A DNA stretch of 64,000 nucleotides from Persicaria tinctoria (GCA_037127255.1 JBANSL010000020.1:56829098-56893097), one strand, 5' to 3'. Numbered from the stretch's first letter, positions 34,382 to 46,374 are shown. Notes: a model not told the origin generated them from the letters alone. Numbers and translations: made by a program.

Positions 34382-35513
34382 TGAAGAGTCGTAATAGGTA
34401 ATGTAAAACAAAGTAATAAACAATACTCTAGAAGGGGGATGGATAGAGCATGACAAATTTTTGTAAACTTTTTGCAAACGGAACTTCAAGGCCTTGAAAT
34501 GAATCCCAATGTTTTGAATCAGAACTCAGGGTCTTGAAATTATTCCAGGAAATTATTCAGCAGAACATGTACGAAAATAAACTTATCAAAGTATAATGTA
34601 GAATAAATAAATAGATGGACACACGAATAGTTAACGAGGTTCGTCACGAACTTGGCCTACGTCCCCGTCTAGAGTTCTCCAACCCGTAGGATTCAAAAGC
34701 ACTATTATTTTACTTCTTAAGGATTCTAGATACAACCGAGAAGATCTCTCCTTCTTCTAAGCACCTGAAGCCTCATCCGCTTCTATCTAGTCAACTCATA
34801 TCCCTTAGAGTCATATATACAACTTAGAAGAACAACCATTCTCTCAACTTGTAGCCTCACCCGCTACTATCTAGTCAACCAAAAACACTCGTGAAATAAT
34901 AGCCTAGTGAATACGTTTGAGTAGATGTATACTCTTAGTATAACACTTTAGACTTGTACAATGAACCTCTAAAAACTGTCAACTCTCAAAAGATAAACCA
35001 AGAACAACAATGGAGAAAGAGAGAATCAATGGGTGATCGAATGCAATGGAGAACGCTTTGCTTGTAGATTGAATGCTCGAGTGTGTTCTTCTTCTCCGCT
35101 GGACCGTCTCTTTTATAGGCTGCAGAGGCCGGGCTGATTTTTGAAAATTTGAATTCGAATTGCCAAATCTTTTCTTTCAACAAAATCATCCCACAATCTT
35201 CACTCCTTATCTTCATATCATCTCTTTCCTTGAATAGAAAATTTCAGCCCTTTCTAAATGATTTTTCAGCCACTAAATCTTCCATAATATGCATAAACAA
35301 ATATGAGCAACCTTTTCAAATATTTAATATAAAATCTGCATATAAAAATCATTAACAAATAAATATATATAATATTTGACGTATCCAATTCGTCCAGTTT
35401 GCTCTTACTGTCAAGACCTTGAAACCAGAGTCTTGTTTTGTCTTTCATCATTATTTCTCAAAGACATGTAGCAGGTTAGCTCTCAAGATCTTACAATCAA
35501 GGTGGAGTCTTCA
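34382..35513. mobile_element. Probable solo LTR, 1132 bp
   Basis: It starts TGAAGAGTCG and ends GGAGTCTTCA, giving TG...CA with TGAAGA/TCTTCA short inverted ends. The flanks ATAGG and ATATG agree at four of five bases. The other copy of the segmental repeat (around 41008) lacks this segment. The interior includes AGTTAACGAGGTTCGTCACG and CCTACGTCCCCGTC, patterns common in plant LTR sequences. The family is not assigned. Confidence 0.6.
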
Positions 35514-36354
35514 ATATGAATTGCCCTATTAGCACGGGCTTTGCACTGTAACCCCTAAGACATAGGTTCAAATCTCTATTCTTGTTCAAAAATTTTCACA
35601 ACAATTTTTTATTATGTACCTAATAAACTATATACGAGATAGTAAATCTAATTCTATCAATTTTAGCACTATATATCTCTATTTTCATTCAATTTTTTTT
35701 TCACAATAATTTTTCTTCGTACGTAGCACATGGAAATCCAGCACCACTCGACTTTCATCCCTGGTTTCGTCCCTGTCACCGACTAGAGAAATTTACACGA
35801 GAAACAACATAAGAGGGATCAAACAAGATTGATTATTTATATCCAAATGGGAACATATACATATTGATTAATTTATTTTTATATTTGTTTCTTCTTTAGC
35901 AAGATTGGAATTAACATATATACCCAATCCGATTGATTAAAACAACAAATGCATTTCTCAAAAAAAAAAAAAGAACAACGCATGCATATATAGTGATTTT
36001 CAAACATGTGCCAATTTAATCGTTTTCGAATTTGCTTATATATTCTTTGGTTGAAGTAGATTTCAAAATCAATCGAGTTCATCAACCCACCAATTGTATT
36101 GAATTAAAACGACACAAAGTAATCCAATAAAGCGAACTATATATTAGTAGTAGTTGATAATTAATGATTTAAGGTGAGATTTTGAAGCATACAAAATTAC
36201 AAATTACGGAGCCTAAATATTACTCACACTATTTAAGTGAATTATTAAATGTATTTTTAACCTTATTTACAAAAATATTTTTTTATATAAAAATCTTGTT
36301 GGTTAAACTGATCAATGAATCTTAATTTAAAAATGAACAAACTTCGAAAGAACA
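35514..36354. repeat. Segmental repeat, Q block copy 1 with SINE-like head
   Basis: It closely matches 41015-42470 plus 43505-43620. The left part has a polymerase III style layout: GCACGGGCTTTGC as a poor A box, and GGTTCAAATCTC (35567-35578) as B box. In copy 2 the latter is GGTTCGAATCTC, the canonical form. So the block probably starts with an old tRNA-derived SINE. No coding sequence is recognised. Confidence 0.65.
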
Positions 36355-36786
36355 ACCATATATCCCATTGGAAAAGGAATGAAAAATGACGAATATTTAC
36401 GAGATTACGAGTTGATTTCATGAGCTATTACGTGTGAATTGGTTGAATTCGAACTAGTAGAAGTACGTACGTACAACGGGCTAGAGGCTTGTCTATCTGA
36501 CTTTTTTTTATTAAAAAAAGTTAATAATTAAGTAAACTAGACCAAAATGTCTAATCTACTAAGAAACTGGAACAAACCATTACGAGACCAATCGACAGAG
36601 AACACATTGTCATACCACAAGAAAACTCTATCACACGGACAAAGAAGAGACACCACAGAAATCGATAGTGATCACTAATGAGTAAAAATAACACATGAGG
36701 GACTAAGCACGATTGACTATTTATATCCAAACGGGAACGTATTGAATTTTTTTTCCCTTCTTAATTAGCTAGATTGGAATTAATTA
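36355..36786. repeat. Segmental repeat, P block copy 3
   Basis: It matches 31207-31640 and ends at the MULE-B insertion point in AGATTGGAATTAATTA. The uninterrupted sequence is seen at about 31608 (AGATTGGAATTAGCATATATGC). Confidence 0.75.
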
Positions 36787-37015
36787 GAGAAAATTTGCTA
36801 GAATATCACCTTTTGAACTTTTGATTAAGTCTCTAGCACCTTTAAATTTTGTATTGGCCTTCCTAACACCTCTTCAAAATTAATTAAATAAGTAGCAGTC
36901 CTCCTCCCTATCAGACTCATTCGATCGAATCCTTCAATATCTCGCTCACGCTTGCCGTCAGACGCCTCCACCGCCGTCTCCTCACTCGACCGCCTCCATC
37001 ACCGGACCTCCTCCT

Positions 37016-37331
37016 TTGCCGACTCCTCTTCCATCTCCTCCTTTAGCTCTTCTGTACCCCTTCCGTCAATCCCAAACCCTAGACTCCAAAATCCAATCCT
37101 TTCAATCTCAATCCCATGAAACCCCATTTATGGTATCGATGGCCAAGAAGAGCTTCGGCGACCTCACCGGCGCTGACTTGAAGGGGAAGAAGGTGTTCGT
37201 CAGAGTCGATTTGAATGTCCCCTTGGACGACAACCAGCGCATCACCGATGACACTCGAATCCGCGTTGCTATCCCCAACATCAAGTACTTGACCGAGAAT
37301 GGGGGCTAAGATTATCCTATCCAGTCATTTG
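37016..37331 (+). pseudogene. Captured phosphoglycerate kinase N-terminal exon
   Basis: The open frame encodes [20 protein letters not shown], then [13 protein letters not shown] and ITDDTRIR, the start of the PGK N-domain. A Ser/Pro-rich leader precedes it. MAKKSxGDLT resembles the mature start of plastid-type PGK, and the leader may be a transit peptide remnant. An extra G in the run at about 37304-37308 shifts the frame after TENG. Beyond it the original frame continues as AKIILSSHL up to a GT donor at 37332, so the whole captured exon is present but broken. PGK converts 1,3-bisphosphoglycerate to 3-phosphoglycerate, normally about 400 residues plus transit peptide; only about 70 residues of the domain are here. 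Confidence 0.92.
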
Positions 37332-37684
37332 GTAATTGGTATGTTGCTTTTCTTCTTGTACCTTCTCGAATTTGGTAGATTTGAGATCTCCTTCCACTAT
37401 TGAGAAATTTGAAGGTGTTGGATAGCTTTGAATTGGGTGAGGTAAGAGTTGCATCCAAGGTGTTCGATGAAATGCCTAGATGAGGTAAGAGCTTTGAATT
37501 CGATGAATTGGGTGAGGTAAGAGCTTTGAATTGAGAAATTTTAGATCTCCTTCCTTGGTCTGCAGTGTTTCTCTAATCTCAGAGACAATAACTTTAGAAT
37601 TTCTCTAATCTCTGAAATATCTGACAAGTTACTGTGGAATCAGTTATCAAAGATTTTCATGTAAGCTTTCAAACATTAATTAAG

Positions 37685-37851
37685 ATTTCGTGTTCTTTGA
37701 GTGGGAGGTTGAGGATTCGGTGGAGAAAATGATGAAATGGGTGAAGGTTGGTGGATGTATCTTTTTCAGAGAGTCCTGTTTCCATCAATCTGGAGATCAC
37801 AAGCAAATGAGAAATCTCACCCATTATCGTGAACCTAGATTCTATACAAAG
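37685..37851 (+). pseudogene. Captured phosphoethanolamine N-methyltransferase exon
   Basis: The frame gives [20 protein letters not shown], then [19 protein letters not shown] and a GT donor at 37852. This is the plant PEAMT (NMT/XIPOTL) signature in the first methyltransferase domain ([24 protein letters not shown]). The intact enzyme is about 490 residues and makes phosphocholine by three methylations with S-adenosylmethionine. Only one exon of about 55 codons is present and it stops within the following intron-like sequence. It lies between the PGK fragment and the unidentified exon within the Pack-MULE, all on the plus strand. Confidence 0.88.
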
Positions 37852-38985
37852 GTGCTTACTTGCGCATCTTAAAATAAATTTTGTACCCGTGTTCTTAAAT
37901 AATTATTTGTTCTTGCTAACTAATGAATTTCTTTTGAAGTGCAATGTTAAAATAAAGTTGGTTGTGTAATATAAGTTGATATCTCATTAGGCATAAACTT
38001 CAGTCTTCACTGAATCATCCCCAATATTTTACTTGATTAAATTTCTGCATCTGGTATATGTTTTTTAGGATTTGTATACTAAATGTAGGTGGTAGTATAA
38101 ATATTTATAAAAGTTGCTGGCTTTTGAATTCTTCACCGTTATCACCTAACTAAGATGTTAACATTCTTAGGTGTTACCTTTATTCATAAAACTGAATGGG
38201 TTGAAGGTTTGTTTGGGTGTGGCAAGTCACAAAGGAGCATTGGGTTGGATGAAAAGATAGTGTAGTTTTTGTTACCTATTATTGGAAACTCAGGATTTTT
38301 TTTTTTAAAAAAAAACAAAACAAAACTCTGCCCTTTGGCCTCTAATCGTAATACTATTATAAATATGAGGTATTTATTTGGAAAAATGTATTTTTATAGT
38401 GCTTTGTAGTCTGATACAGTGAAATTGGGTTTTGATGGCTTGGAGTTGATTATTTTCTGTTATAGAGAAATTTGGGCTGAGATTTTGATGGTCTTGCCAA
38501 TGTGGGCGTTTAGTGGTGGATGAAAGCAGAAAATTATGGATGCATTATTGCACATTAAGGAAGGGTTGAGATGTTCAAATTGGGAATGTGGTTAAGAGGC
38601 TACGTGAGAGACAACTTGATTAGCATGATTTGTATAGCTAAGTTATACTGCAATATAAATATTAACACTTGGGGGACAATGGTACAATGAGTGAAACTAT
38701 GGTCAACCACTTTGATAGAATTATAGCTGAGTTTTCAAAGGTATCATTGTGGCTTCAGAGAGTTTTGAACTGGAATAGTTCCTTTGATTATTGTCATGAT
38801 TATGCAAAGAAGCAAATTTGGTTTCGATGTGTTTTTTAGAAGCTCAGGTAGCTTTACTGATGAAACGTCTTGGGGATCTGGTTCATTCAGACTCTAGTTT
38901 GTGTTTCACTTAACAACTAAGGCTAGTTTTTTCCCCTTTATAATATATTGTCTAATTCTTCACCATTGAACAAAAAATTCTGCAG

Positions 38986-39065
38986 GCAAGAATGCAGCTT
39001 ATGCATCTGGTTTTGATGACAAGTGCGCCACTAGCCGTGATGCGAAGGGGCAGCTTACTTTAAAA
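38986..39065 (+). pseudogene. Unidentified captured exon
   Basis: It is bounded by TTCTGCAG on the left and GTCAGT on the right. One frame is fully open and protein-like: NAAYASGFDDKCATSRDAKG, then QLTLK. I do not recognise the source gene. Its orientation agrees with the PGK and PEAMT fragments. Confidence 0.5.
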
Positions 39066-39584
39066 GTCAGTTATCCCTATTCTATCTAGCTTAGAATTTG
39101 TTCTTTATTAGATCCTTAAGATTCATTTTCATAATTACAGGTTGGTATAGTTGAGACATTGGACACCTTCCATTGGTGTTGTGGGTCTTCGGGCAACAGC
39201 AGTGCACATCCTCCCATTGTTGTTGTGGGTCTTGATTGGAAAATTTCATGAGATTAGTTTGTGATGCCAATTTCATGTACTCCATAGAGGAAACTTGTCT
39301 TCTACATGTATGCTTGCTTAACTATCAATTCATCGCATGTTCCAAATCCAGATTAATATCATCTCGATTAGCTTCATGTTTTTTACAATGAATTGATTTT
39401 TCTTTTATTCAGCACACAACTTTGTTTATTGCGGTTGATTAAGTTCAATTGAGACATGTTGATGTTGCTGCAATTTTTAGTTGCCTTTGGAGCTGTTTTA
39501 TTTGCCTTTGGAGCGACTGATTCCATATTTTGATTCCATGTTTTAAGGTTCTCTGTCATTAATTATATAAAAATGTCACCAGAA

Positions 39585-40140
39585 ACAATTACGATTGTCA
39601 TCAATGAATAAAAGTCTCAATAAAATATGTAAAAATTCCATTTCATGCTCTTATATCATCAATTGTATAAAAAAATGTGATAAAAATGTCATCAACAAAA
39701 GATGTCATCACAAATGTCATTGATGAATAAAAATGTAATAAACATGTCACCACAAGTGATTGCATCAATGAAGTGGCATCAAACGATTTGATTAAAAAAA
39801 GTGGCATCAAATAATTAAATTAGAAAAACGGTATTAAAACATTACTTTGAAAAGCTTGCACCACATTAAAGAAAAAAATGTCATCAAAATACTACTTTGA
39901 AAAAATATGGCATCACGGTAAAAAAATATCATCAAAAAAATAACATAAAAAAAGTGTCAACAGTAAAAAAAAAAAAGGGCATCAATGGTCCACGTGACAT
40001 CATAGTTAACAAAAAATGTCATCAAGGTTTGAAAAAAGTGGCATTAAAAAAGTGTCATCAAACCATTTCATTAAAAAAATGACATCAAAGCGAAAATAAA
40101 ATGAAATAAAAAAATGGCATCAAAAAAATGGCATCATTGG
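39585..40140 (+). repeat. ATGKCATCA motif array in MULE-B
   Basis: About thirty copies of ATGTCATCAA, ATGGCATCA or GTGTCATCAA, separated by A-rich spacers of 5-20 bp, in one orientation. It ends in a T/A homopolymer junction at about 40141-40166. Short open frames (for example 39897-40082, Lys-rich) are by-products. Confidence 0.88.
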
Positions 40141-40315
40141 TTTTTTTTTTTTTTTTTAAAAAAAAATAATCTAAAAGAGCCGGTCAACGGTCAAACATGT
40201 TGACCGTTGACCTTAATAGCCCATTTGGGAAGGGTGCTAGGTTAACTAAATAATTTTGTTTGTGTGCTAGTTAGCTAATTAGATTTTCAAAATGTGTTGG
40301 TTGCCAAAAACACCC

Positions 40316-41014
40316 AATTAATTAAGTATACTCCTTAATTTAAAACCTCTGACCTAAGCTGCTATACAATTAATCTTTTCCATCTAGAGAGGTACAATAC
40401 ATCACATACTATTCAACTTGGAAAATTAAGGAATGAAAAATGACGAACATCTTAGAGTACGAGTTGACGTCATAAGTTATTGCGTGTGAATTGGTTGAAT
40501 TCCAACATTGAGAAGTACCTACAACCTGCTGGAGTGGGCACGAAATCAGAAATTAAAATTCGGGTAGATTGAATAGGCTAAAATTTTCCCATTCTGTATT
40601 TTTTTTATTAACAAAATCATTAATTTAATAAATAAATATTATTATTATTTTTGCTATCCATTATTCTATTTTTGTAAAAATTGGGTGGGCTGGACCTGGA
40701 GCGAACCTCAGCCCGCCCCTGGGTCCATGCTTGTGCTTGGTCTACCTGTCTGACTTCTTTTTTTAAATATAAAAATATATAATAATTTAGTACACCGGAC
40801 AAAGATGTTTGATGTGCCCGGAGATCGAACAAGTTGTTAGATGAATAAACCATCATGAGAACAATTGACATTAACAAAAAACACATGTTGTTATATCACA
40901 TAAAGCACTATCAAGCAGACGGAAAAAAAAATCATAGAGATCGATAGTGATCATCAACTGGGCACGGAAGGAGGGGAGCCCACTCCATTTTGAAATCAGA
41001 ATAGAGACAAAGTA
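40316..41014. repeat. Segmental repeat, P block copy 4
   Basis: It matches 31640-32450, including the lead-in with TGCTATACAATTAATCTTTT, and runs into the CCACTCCATTTTGAA-TCAGAATA junction also seen at 32420. The minus-strand frame at 40620-40886 shows no family motif. Confidence 0.72.
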
Positions 41015-41704
41015 GAAATTGCCCGATTGGCATGGGCTTTGCATTGTAACCCTTAAGACATAGGTTCGAATCTCTCTCCAACAACCACTCTCAATGACTA
41101 CTTTTCCCCTTTTAACAATAATATGTCTATCTAATTCTATCTATTTTAGAGCTAAATATCTCTATTTTTGCTAAAAAAAATTCACAATAATATTTTTTTA
41201 TTATATACCCAATAAATTATATACGAGATAGTAAATCTAATTCTATCAATTTTAGCACTATATATCTCTATTTTCATTCAATTTTGTTCCACAATAATTT
41301 CTCTTCGTGGTACATGAAAATCCAACACTACTAGACTTTTATTCCTAATTCCGTCCCTGTTACCAACCAGAAAAATTAACGAGGGGATCAAAGATTGACT
41401 ATTTATATCCAAATGGGAACATATTGACTATTTTATTTTTATATTTGTTTCTTCTTTAGCAAGATTGGAATTAACATATATACCCAGTCCGATTGATTAA
41501 AACAACACATGCATTTCTCAAAAAAAAAAAAAAAAAAAAAAAGAAGAAGAACAACGCGTGCATTTATTGTGATTTTCAAACATGTGCCAATTTAATCGTT
41601 TTCGAATTTGCGTACGGTTATATATTCTTTGGTTGAAGTATATTTCAAAATCAACCCACCAACGAGTTAAGAATATTTTTTTGAAAAAAAAACTCATTGA
41701 CGAT

Positions 41705-42302
41705 CTATTGAAATAAAACAACAACATTCCCAGTTAATTCCGTCTAGGTAGGGTCTGGGGGGTCAAGTTGTACACACTCTTTCCCCGACCAAGTCGAGAG
41801 AGTGTTTTCTAGTGACCCAAACACCCGTGAAAAACTCATAGCACATCTAAAGACAAAAGTATAACAAACAAATAGAGAAGACTAGGAAGGCATGGTGAGA
41901 GAAACGGGTGAAAGGCATGGTGAGAGAAACGGGTGAAAGGATACGATTTTTGCCACTCCGCTGAGACCCAGCTCAATCCTCTCTGACCTGGATGATGCTC
42001 TTCCACTGCGCCATATCCCTAATCATGCTCTCGTTAAGATTCAAAGAGGCCAAATCATGTCTGATCACCTCTCTCCAATTTTTCTTTGGTCTTTCTCTAC
42101 TCCGTCTTACTCTATCAATATCCAAATTATCACACCTACGAACCGGCGCACTCACATCTCTCCTCTGCACATGACCAAACCAACGAAGTCTTGCCACCCG
42201 TAACTTATCTCGGATACTGCTTACCCCTACCTTTTCGCGGATCACCCCATTTCTGATCTTGTCAAATCTAGTATAGCCATTCATCCATCTGAGCATGACC
42301 AT
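41705..42302 (-). mobile_element. 5'-truncated RTE-type LINE
   Basis: The minus-strand frame 42302-41973 encodes MLRWMNGYTRFDKIRNGVIR, RLRWFGHVQRRDVSAPVRR and WREVIRHDLASLNL. This is the C-terminus of plant RTE/endonuclease-reverse transcriptase polyproteins. The 3' end carries ACCCTACCTAGACGG and a GTTGTTGTTT tail (about 41716 down to 41708), typical of RTE microsatellite tails. About 110 codons remain of a protein of several hundred. Confidence 0.85.
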
Positions 42303-42518
42303 CTATAAAACGAGGAAAAGTAATCCAATAAAGCGAACTATATATTGTATTGAATTAAAACGAGGAAAAGTAATCCAATAAAGCGAACTATATATTAGTT
42401 GATGATAATTAATGATTTAAGGTAAGATTTTGAAGCCTACAAATCACGGAGGTTAACATCTTTGGTAAAAAAATCTCCAAAATAGAGATTAAAATATCAA
42501 AATCTCTAAAAAAAATTC

Positions 42519-43505
42519 ACTCTAACTCCAACAGCTTCTCTATTTTACAGATTTTTACATTTATTAAAGACTATAATAAATAAATGCATTTATGAAAGAT
42601 ATTTAATTCTACATTTCTAAAAACTTAATTTAAACTTAATTCTAACATTTAGCCTAACATTTGTTGGTGAAATATTATATGTTACTCATCCTCTTGCACG
42701 ATATATTAATTTTTATTTTTATTATTATATTCTCATGTGATATTTTTTAAAACAAAATCTAGTGATAAATTTGATATTTATTTTTTAAGTGGTATTAATA
42801 TTAAATTTAGATTGTTACTATAAAAGTTATCATAAAATTGGATAAAATATTATTCAAACTTAATCTTATTATTTTCAATTAGTTAATATATATTTTATTA
42901 TAAATTAGATCGGTGAATGATCATATATGATTAATTAATTAAATTAATTAACTAACAAGGCTTAATTTATCATTTATAAAAAAAAAAATCATTCCAATAT
43001 AAGTTATGAGTTCAAGTGAATATTTTTTGAAGTGAAAATTCTATAGACTAATTTTTTAATGTGAATTTTATAGCATTAAATTGGATGAAATTAGTTGTGA
43101 TGTTTTATTTATAAAAGTTAAGATAGAATTATGATGTTTTGTTCTATCTAGCTATATTGATTTAACATAATTAATTTATATATTAAATCATATCATATCA
43201 ATTTTTTAATTAATTTTTAAAAATAATTATATTTTTATTATTAGTAATTAAGTATGAAATTATATTTTTTTCTCTATTATGGGTGAAAATGTGGGGTTGT
43301 ATCATTAAATTTTATATAGGGACAAGTGAACATTAAATTATAGAGATCAAATTCTCTTCCTCCAAATTTAGAGATTTTTTACCTCTCTCCATCCATTTCT
43401 CTATTTTAGAGATGAGTTTGAATAAGCTGTTGGAGAGAAAAAGTGTCCATTTTCTCTAAAATCTCCCTTTTTCTCTATTTTAGAGAAGTTGTTGGGCTTG
43501 CTCTA
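42519..43505. mobile_element. AT-rich TIR element, about 1 kb
   Basis: The left end (ACTCTAACTCCAACAGCTTCTC) and the reverse complement of the right end (AGAGCAAGCCCAACAACTTCTC) match, and CTCTATTTTAGAGA-type words continue inward. It interrupts Q block copy 2. The target duplication is not clear. A related sequence lies at about 52951-53255. Confidence 0.6.
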
Positions 43506-43710
43506 TATTACTCACACTATTTAAGTGAATAATTAAATGTATTTTTAACCTTATTTAAAAAAATATATAATTTTTTTTATATAAAAATCCCGTTGGTTAT
43601 TTATTAACTTTTTGAATTAAAATTTAAAATGATTTTTTAAAAGGTTATAGTTTTAGTAAATAAGTTTGTCAAAAGTTATTGGGTAAACCGCAAAAAAACA
43701 CCCATTGAAT

Positions 43711-44189
43711 AGGGCATATTGTTCAAGGCCATCCCTTAAATTCAATATTGCAGAATATCACCTTTTATTTAGTTTTTGTTTACCAAAAACCACACTATCT
43801 CTGATTTCGTTAAGTTTTAGAGAAAAAATTGGCAAATTACCAAAATACCCTTCTCATATGGAGATACGATATTGAAGAAGATCTCGCATAGAAGTTGTGG
43901 AGAGATTTAGGCATGGATTGAAGGAGGCCTAATATAGAACCGTAAGAATTGTTGAATAATTTCAATTAACAACGTGTGTGTGGAGTTGTACATATGTACG
44001 GAAAGATAGGCGGAGAGTGAGTAGTGACAAGAAAATAATATGTATAGGGGTAATGTTGGTTTTTTCAAAGATATTTAATGAAACTCTAACAACACATAAA
44101 GGCGGGGTGATTTTTGGCAAACAAAAGCTATATAAAGGGTGATTTTCTACAATATTAAATTTAAGGGGTGATTTTGATCAATATATCCT
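43711..44189. mobile_element. Small MULE-like TIR element, about 480 bp
   Basis: The left AGGGCATATTGTTCAAGGCC and the reverse complement of the right AGGATATATTGATCAAAATC begin inverted repeats of about 100 bp (TTAAATT-AATATTG-AGAA, TTTTGTTTRCCAAAAA). End motifs resemble MULE TIRs. No convincing target duplication was found. Confidence 0.55.
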
Positions 44190-45223
44190 ATTTATGCATC
44201 AAAGCTAGGTACGTGAGCGAAAAAGTTTTAGTCCTGACAGAAAAAAAAAACATAACAAGTCAAAATACGATTATTATATAGTACTTCATAAAAAATACAA
44301 AATAAATAATATATAAAAACAATAAAGTATATAAATTCATTCGGGTGATGTTGTATTACAATTGACCACTCGGTAAAATAATATAAAAATATATAAAATA
44401 GATGATATAAGCATAAAAAAAATAGATGATATAAAATACTAATCTCATCTCAATGTCTACAATTAAATTACCAAACAATTCAAAATCCTAATTTAGTAAA
44501 TTAGAAATTAAATAAAGAATAATTAAAAGAAAGTAAAAAAACATATCTATCGAATTAGATTAAAGAATGAGGTGATGTGACGGTGAGCCAGCAAATCAAA
44601 ATAAGTCCCAATCAAAATACCGAAGCTTCTCATTTGAATTCAGAAGCTTTTGGGCTCAATTGCCCAAAATAAATCAAGCCAAGTAGCTCACCTAAAATTT
44701 TTATTTATTTTTTATACGTAACTTTATGAATTTTGACCCAACAAGCGTTGGGCTTGCTTCCACCACCATCCGCCACTGAATAACTGAATTAGGGTGTTAT
44801 TAGATACACCACAAATCCTCCATCAAAGGTGCACATCGGAATTAACATTCAGATCTTTTCAATTAATTAGCACACTAAAAAAATTAATTAACCCACTTCA
44901 ACTCTGCACGTTAATTCCGACTTACAAGATTTGGAGTGTAGTATACACGTTTAATTAACATACTTGAAACAAATCGTATTTCGACGGGCCAGTCACTCAG
45001 TCAGTATAACTATCAATCTATCTATCTATATACAATGATAAACATGATGAAGAAGTTGATTCGAAAGACATGAAAAGACATCACTCCTTGTCAAACTGGA
45101 AGCTTAGTGCTTACTCTAATTCCATAATCAATGATATGCCTTCTTGGCCCATTATCCCCCATTTTGTACGTACGAGATAAGTTAGTTTAAAACTTTCATC
45201 TCTCTCCGGAATTTGAGTTAATT
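44190..45223. other. Intergenic A/T-rich spacer
   Basis: No gene or element is recognised. A GATAG-type short repeat near 45015-45030 is the only notable feature. Confidence 0.4.
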
Positions 45224-45238
45224 AAATCTTGAAAACGG

Positions 45239-45475
45239 GCTCAATCGGGGTGGTCCAATGGTAAGGTGCAAGGGGATGAATAATGAGATTCCGGATTCGA
45301 TCCCTGTCATTGGCCATCCGCCTCTTTCCTTTGATGAAAATCTCAAGGTTTGCCTTGCTCCTTATCAATAGGTCGAGCCGGTCGGTGCAAGCCGATTTAC
45401 ATGGTACGTGGCTCCTGCTGGTTGGGTCACGTGTTCGGGGTTTATCACCGAACGTGGGTTCCTCGTCATAAAAAA
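45239..45475 (+). mobile_element. tRNA-derived SINE, 237 bp, intact
   Basis: The head has GGGGTGGTCCAATGGTAAGG as A box region and GGATTCGATCC as B box (about 45294-45304). The tail ends TCCTCGTCATAAAAAAAA. It is flanked by a perfect 15-bp target duplication AAATCTTGAAAACGG (45224-45238, 45476-45490), as expected for LINE-primed insertion. The head is not a functional tRNA gene: the acceptor and anticodon arms are not complete. A second, diverged copy of the family lies at 54498-55235. Confidence 0.93.
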
Positions 45476-46374
45476 AAATCTTGAAAACGGACAACTTTTA
45501 AATTTATTTTTCAGGTATGTTTAATTATAAATGTTGAAATAATTTTGAGTTAACAATTCATTTTTAAGATATTTAAAATAATGCAAAATTTAAAATTATC
45601 TGAATTAAATACCAATATTATATAAAATTTATAATTACTAATGGGGCATGTCCGTGCTACGCACGGGATATATAATTGCTTTCTATATATAAATCAGTAC
45701 ATTGTGTGTTGTATACAAACATATATAGTTTATAATATATTATTTCAAATTCAGAATTATTATTTGATATATAAATCTTGCCAAATTTATTAAATTAGAC
45801 TTATACATTTTTCAATATTTTCCTATTAAACTTGAATGATAAATATATAATAAAGATATTCTTAAAAGTTGAAAATATAGAAAGAAAAAGGTACAAATTA
45901 AAATAATTATATAGTGTTTAAAATGTTATCTATATGAAAAATTATTATGTATAATTTATTATTTTCTCATATTGTTTATTTAATTATTTTCTATAGTTTT
46001 ATTTTATCTTCATTTGAACTCCTTTTTCAATCATCATTTTACTTTTTTCTATAACGTATTGAATTTATTGATAAAATGTTACCTTTTCGATTTTATTGAA
46101 GGTTCATGCTTCTATTTATAAATATATCTTTAGATGGTGGAGAGAATTGTGTGTGTGTATATATATATATGGTTTATTGTGCACACCCCTTAGGGTGTAT
46201 CTTGTGCACAAATCTAAGCCTTTAATCTTATTGAAATGGATGGCTTATAATAAGCCACGTGTTACTGGTTTAAAAAAATAAAAAAATAAAAACACAATCT
46301 TCAACCTAATTAATAGAGAGTGGAGCGCGTGGGACGCTTGGAGAATTAAAACCCTACCTCTGGTCCTTCACAAA

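Larger units (their letters stand above)
36787..40315. mobile_element. Pack-MULE carrying several gene fragments (MULE-B), 3529 bp
   Basis: It is flanked by a perfect 9-bp target duplication AATTAATTA (36778-36786, 40316-40324). The left end GAGAAAATTTGCTAGAATATC and the right end (reverse complement GGGTGTTTTTGGCAACCAAC) are degenerate inverted repeats that become clearer inward, with a shared CTAGCACC. The paralogous P block junction at 31608 shows the empty site. It carries, in one orientation, a phosphoglycerate kinase first exon, a PPR-like scrap (about 37455-37482), a phosphoethanolamine N-methyltransferase exon and an unidentified exon with AG/GT borders, then an array of ATGKCATCA motifs. 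No transposase gene is present. Confidence 0.88.
41015..43620. repeat. Segmental repeat, Q block copy 2, interrupted twice
   Basis: It corresponds to 35514-36320 but is interrupted by an RTE LINE (about 41705-42302) and by a TIR element (about 42519-43505). The block resumes with ATTACTCACACTATTTAAGTG at 43507. A 50-bp piece with AAAACGAGGAAAAGTAATCC is tandemly repeated at 42306-42405. The SINE-like B box is GGTTCGAATCTC at about 41063. Confidence 0.72.

Noticed and set aside
39585..40140. Regularly spaced repeats resembling a CRISPR array
   Set aside because: Repeats are about 9 bp and degenerate with A-rich variable spacers, in a plant transposon.
43711..44189. A 9-bp target duplication for the small TIR element
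   Set aside because: Flanks CCATTGAAT and ATTTATGCA do not match under any small shift I tried.
45239..45320. Possible tRNA gene with A and B boxes
   Set aside because: No complete cloverleaf; poly-A tail and a 15-bp target duplication show a SINE.
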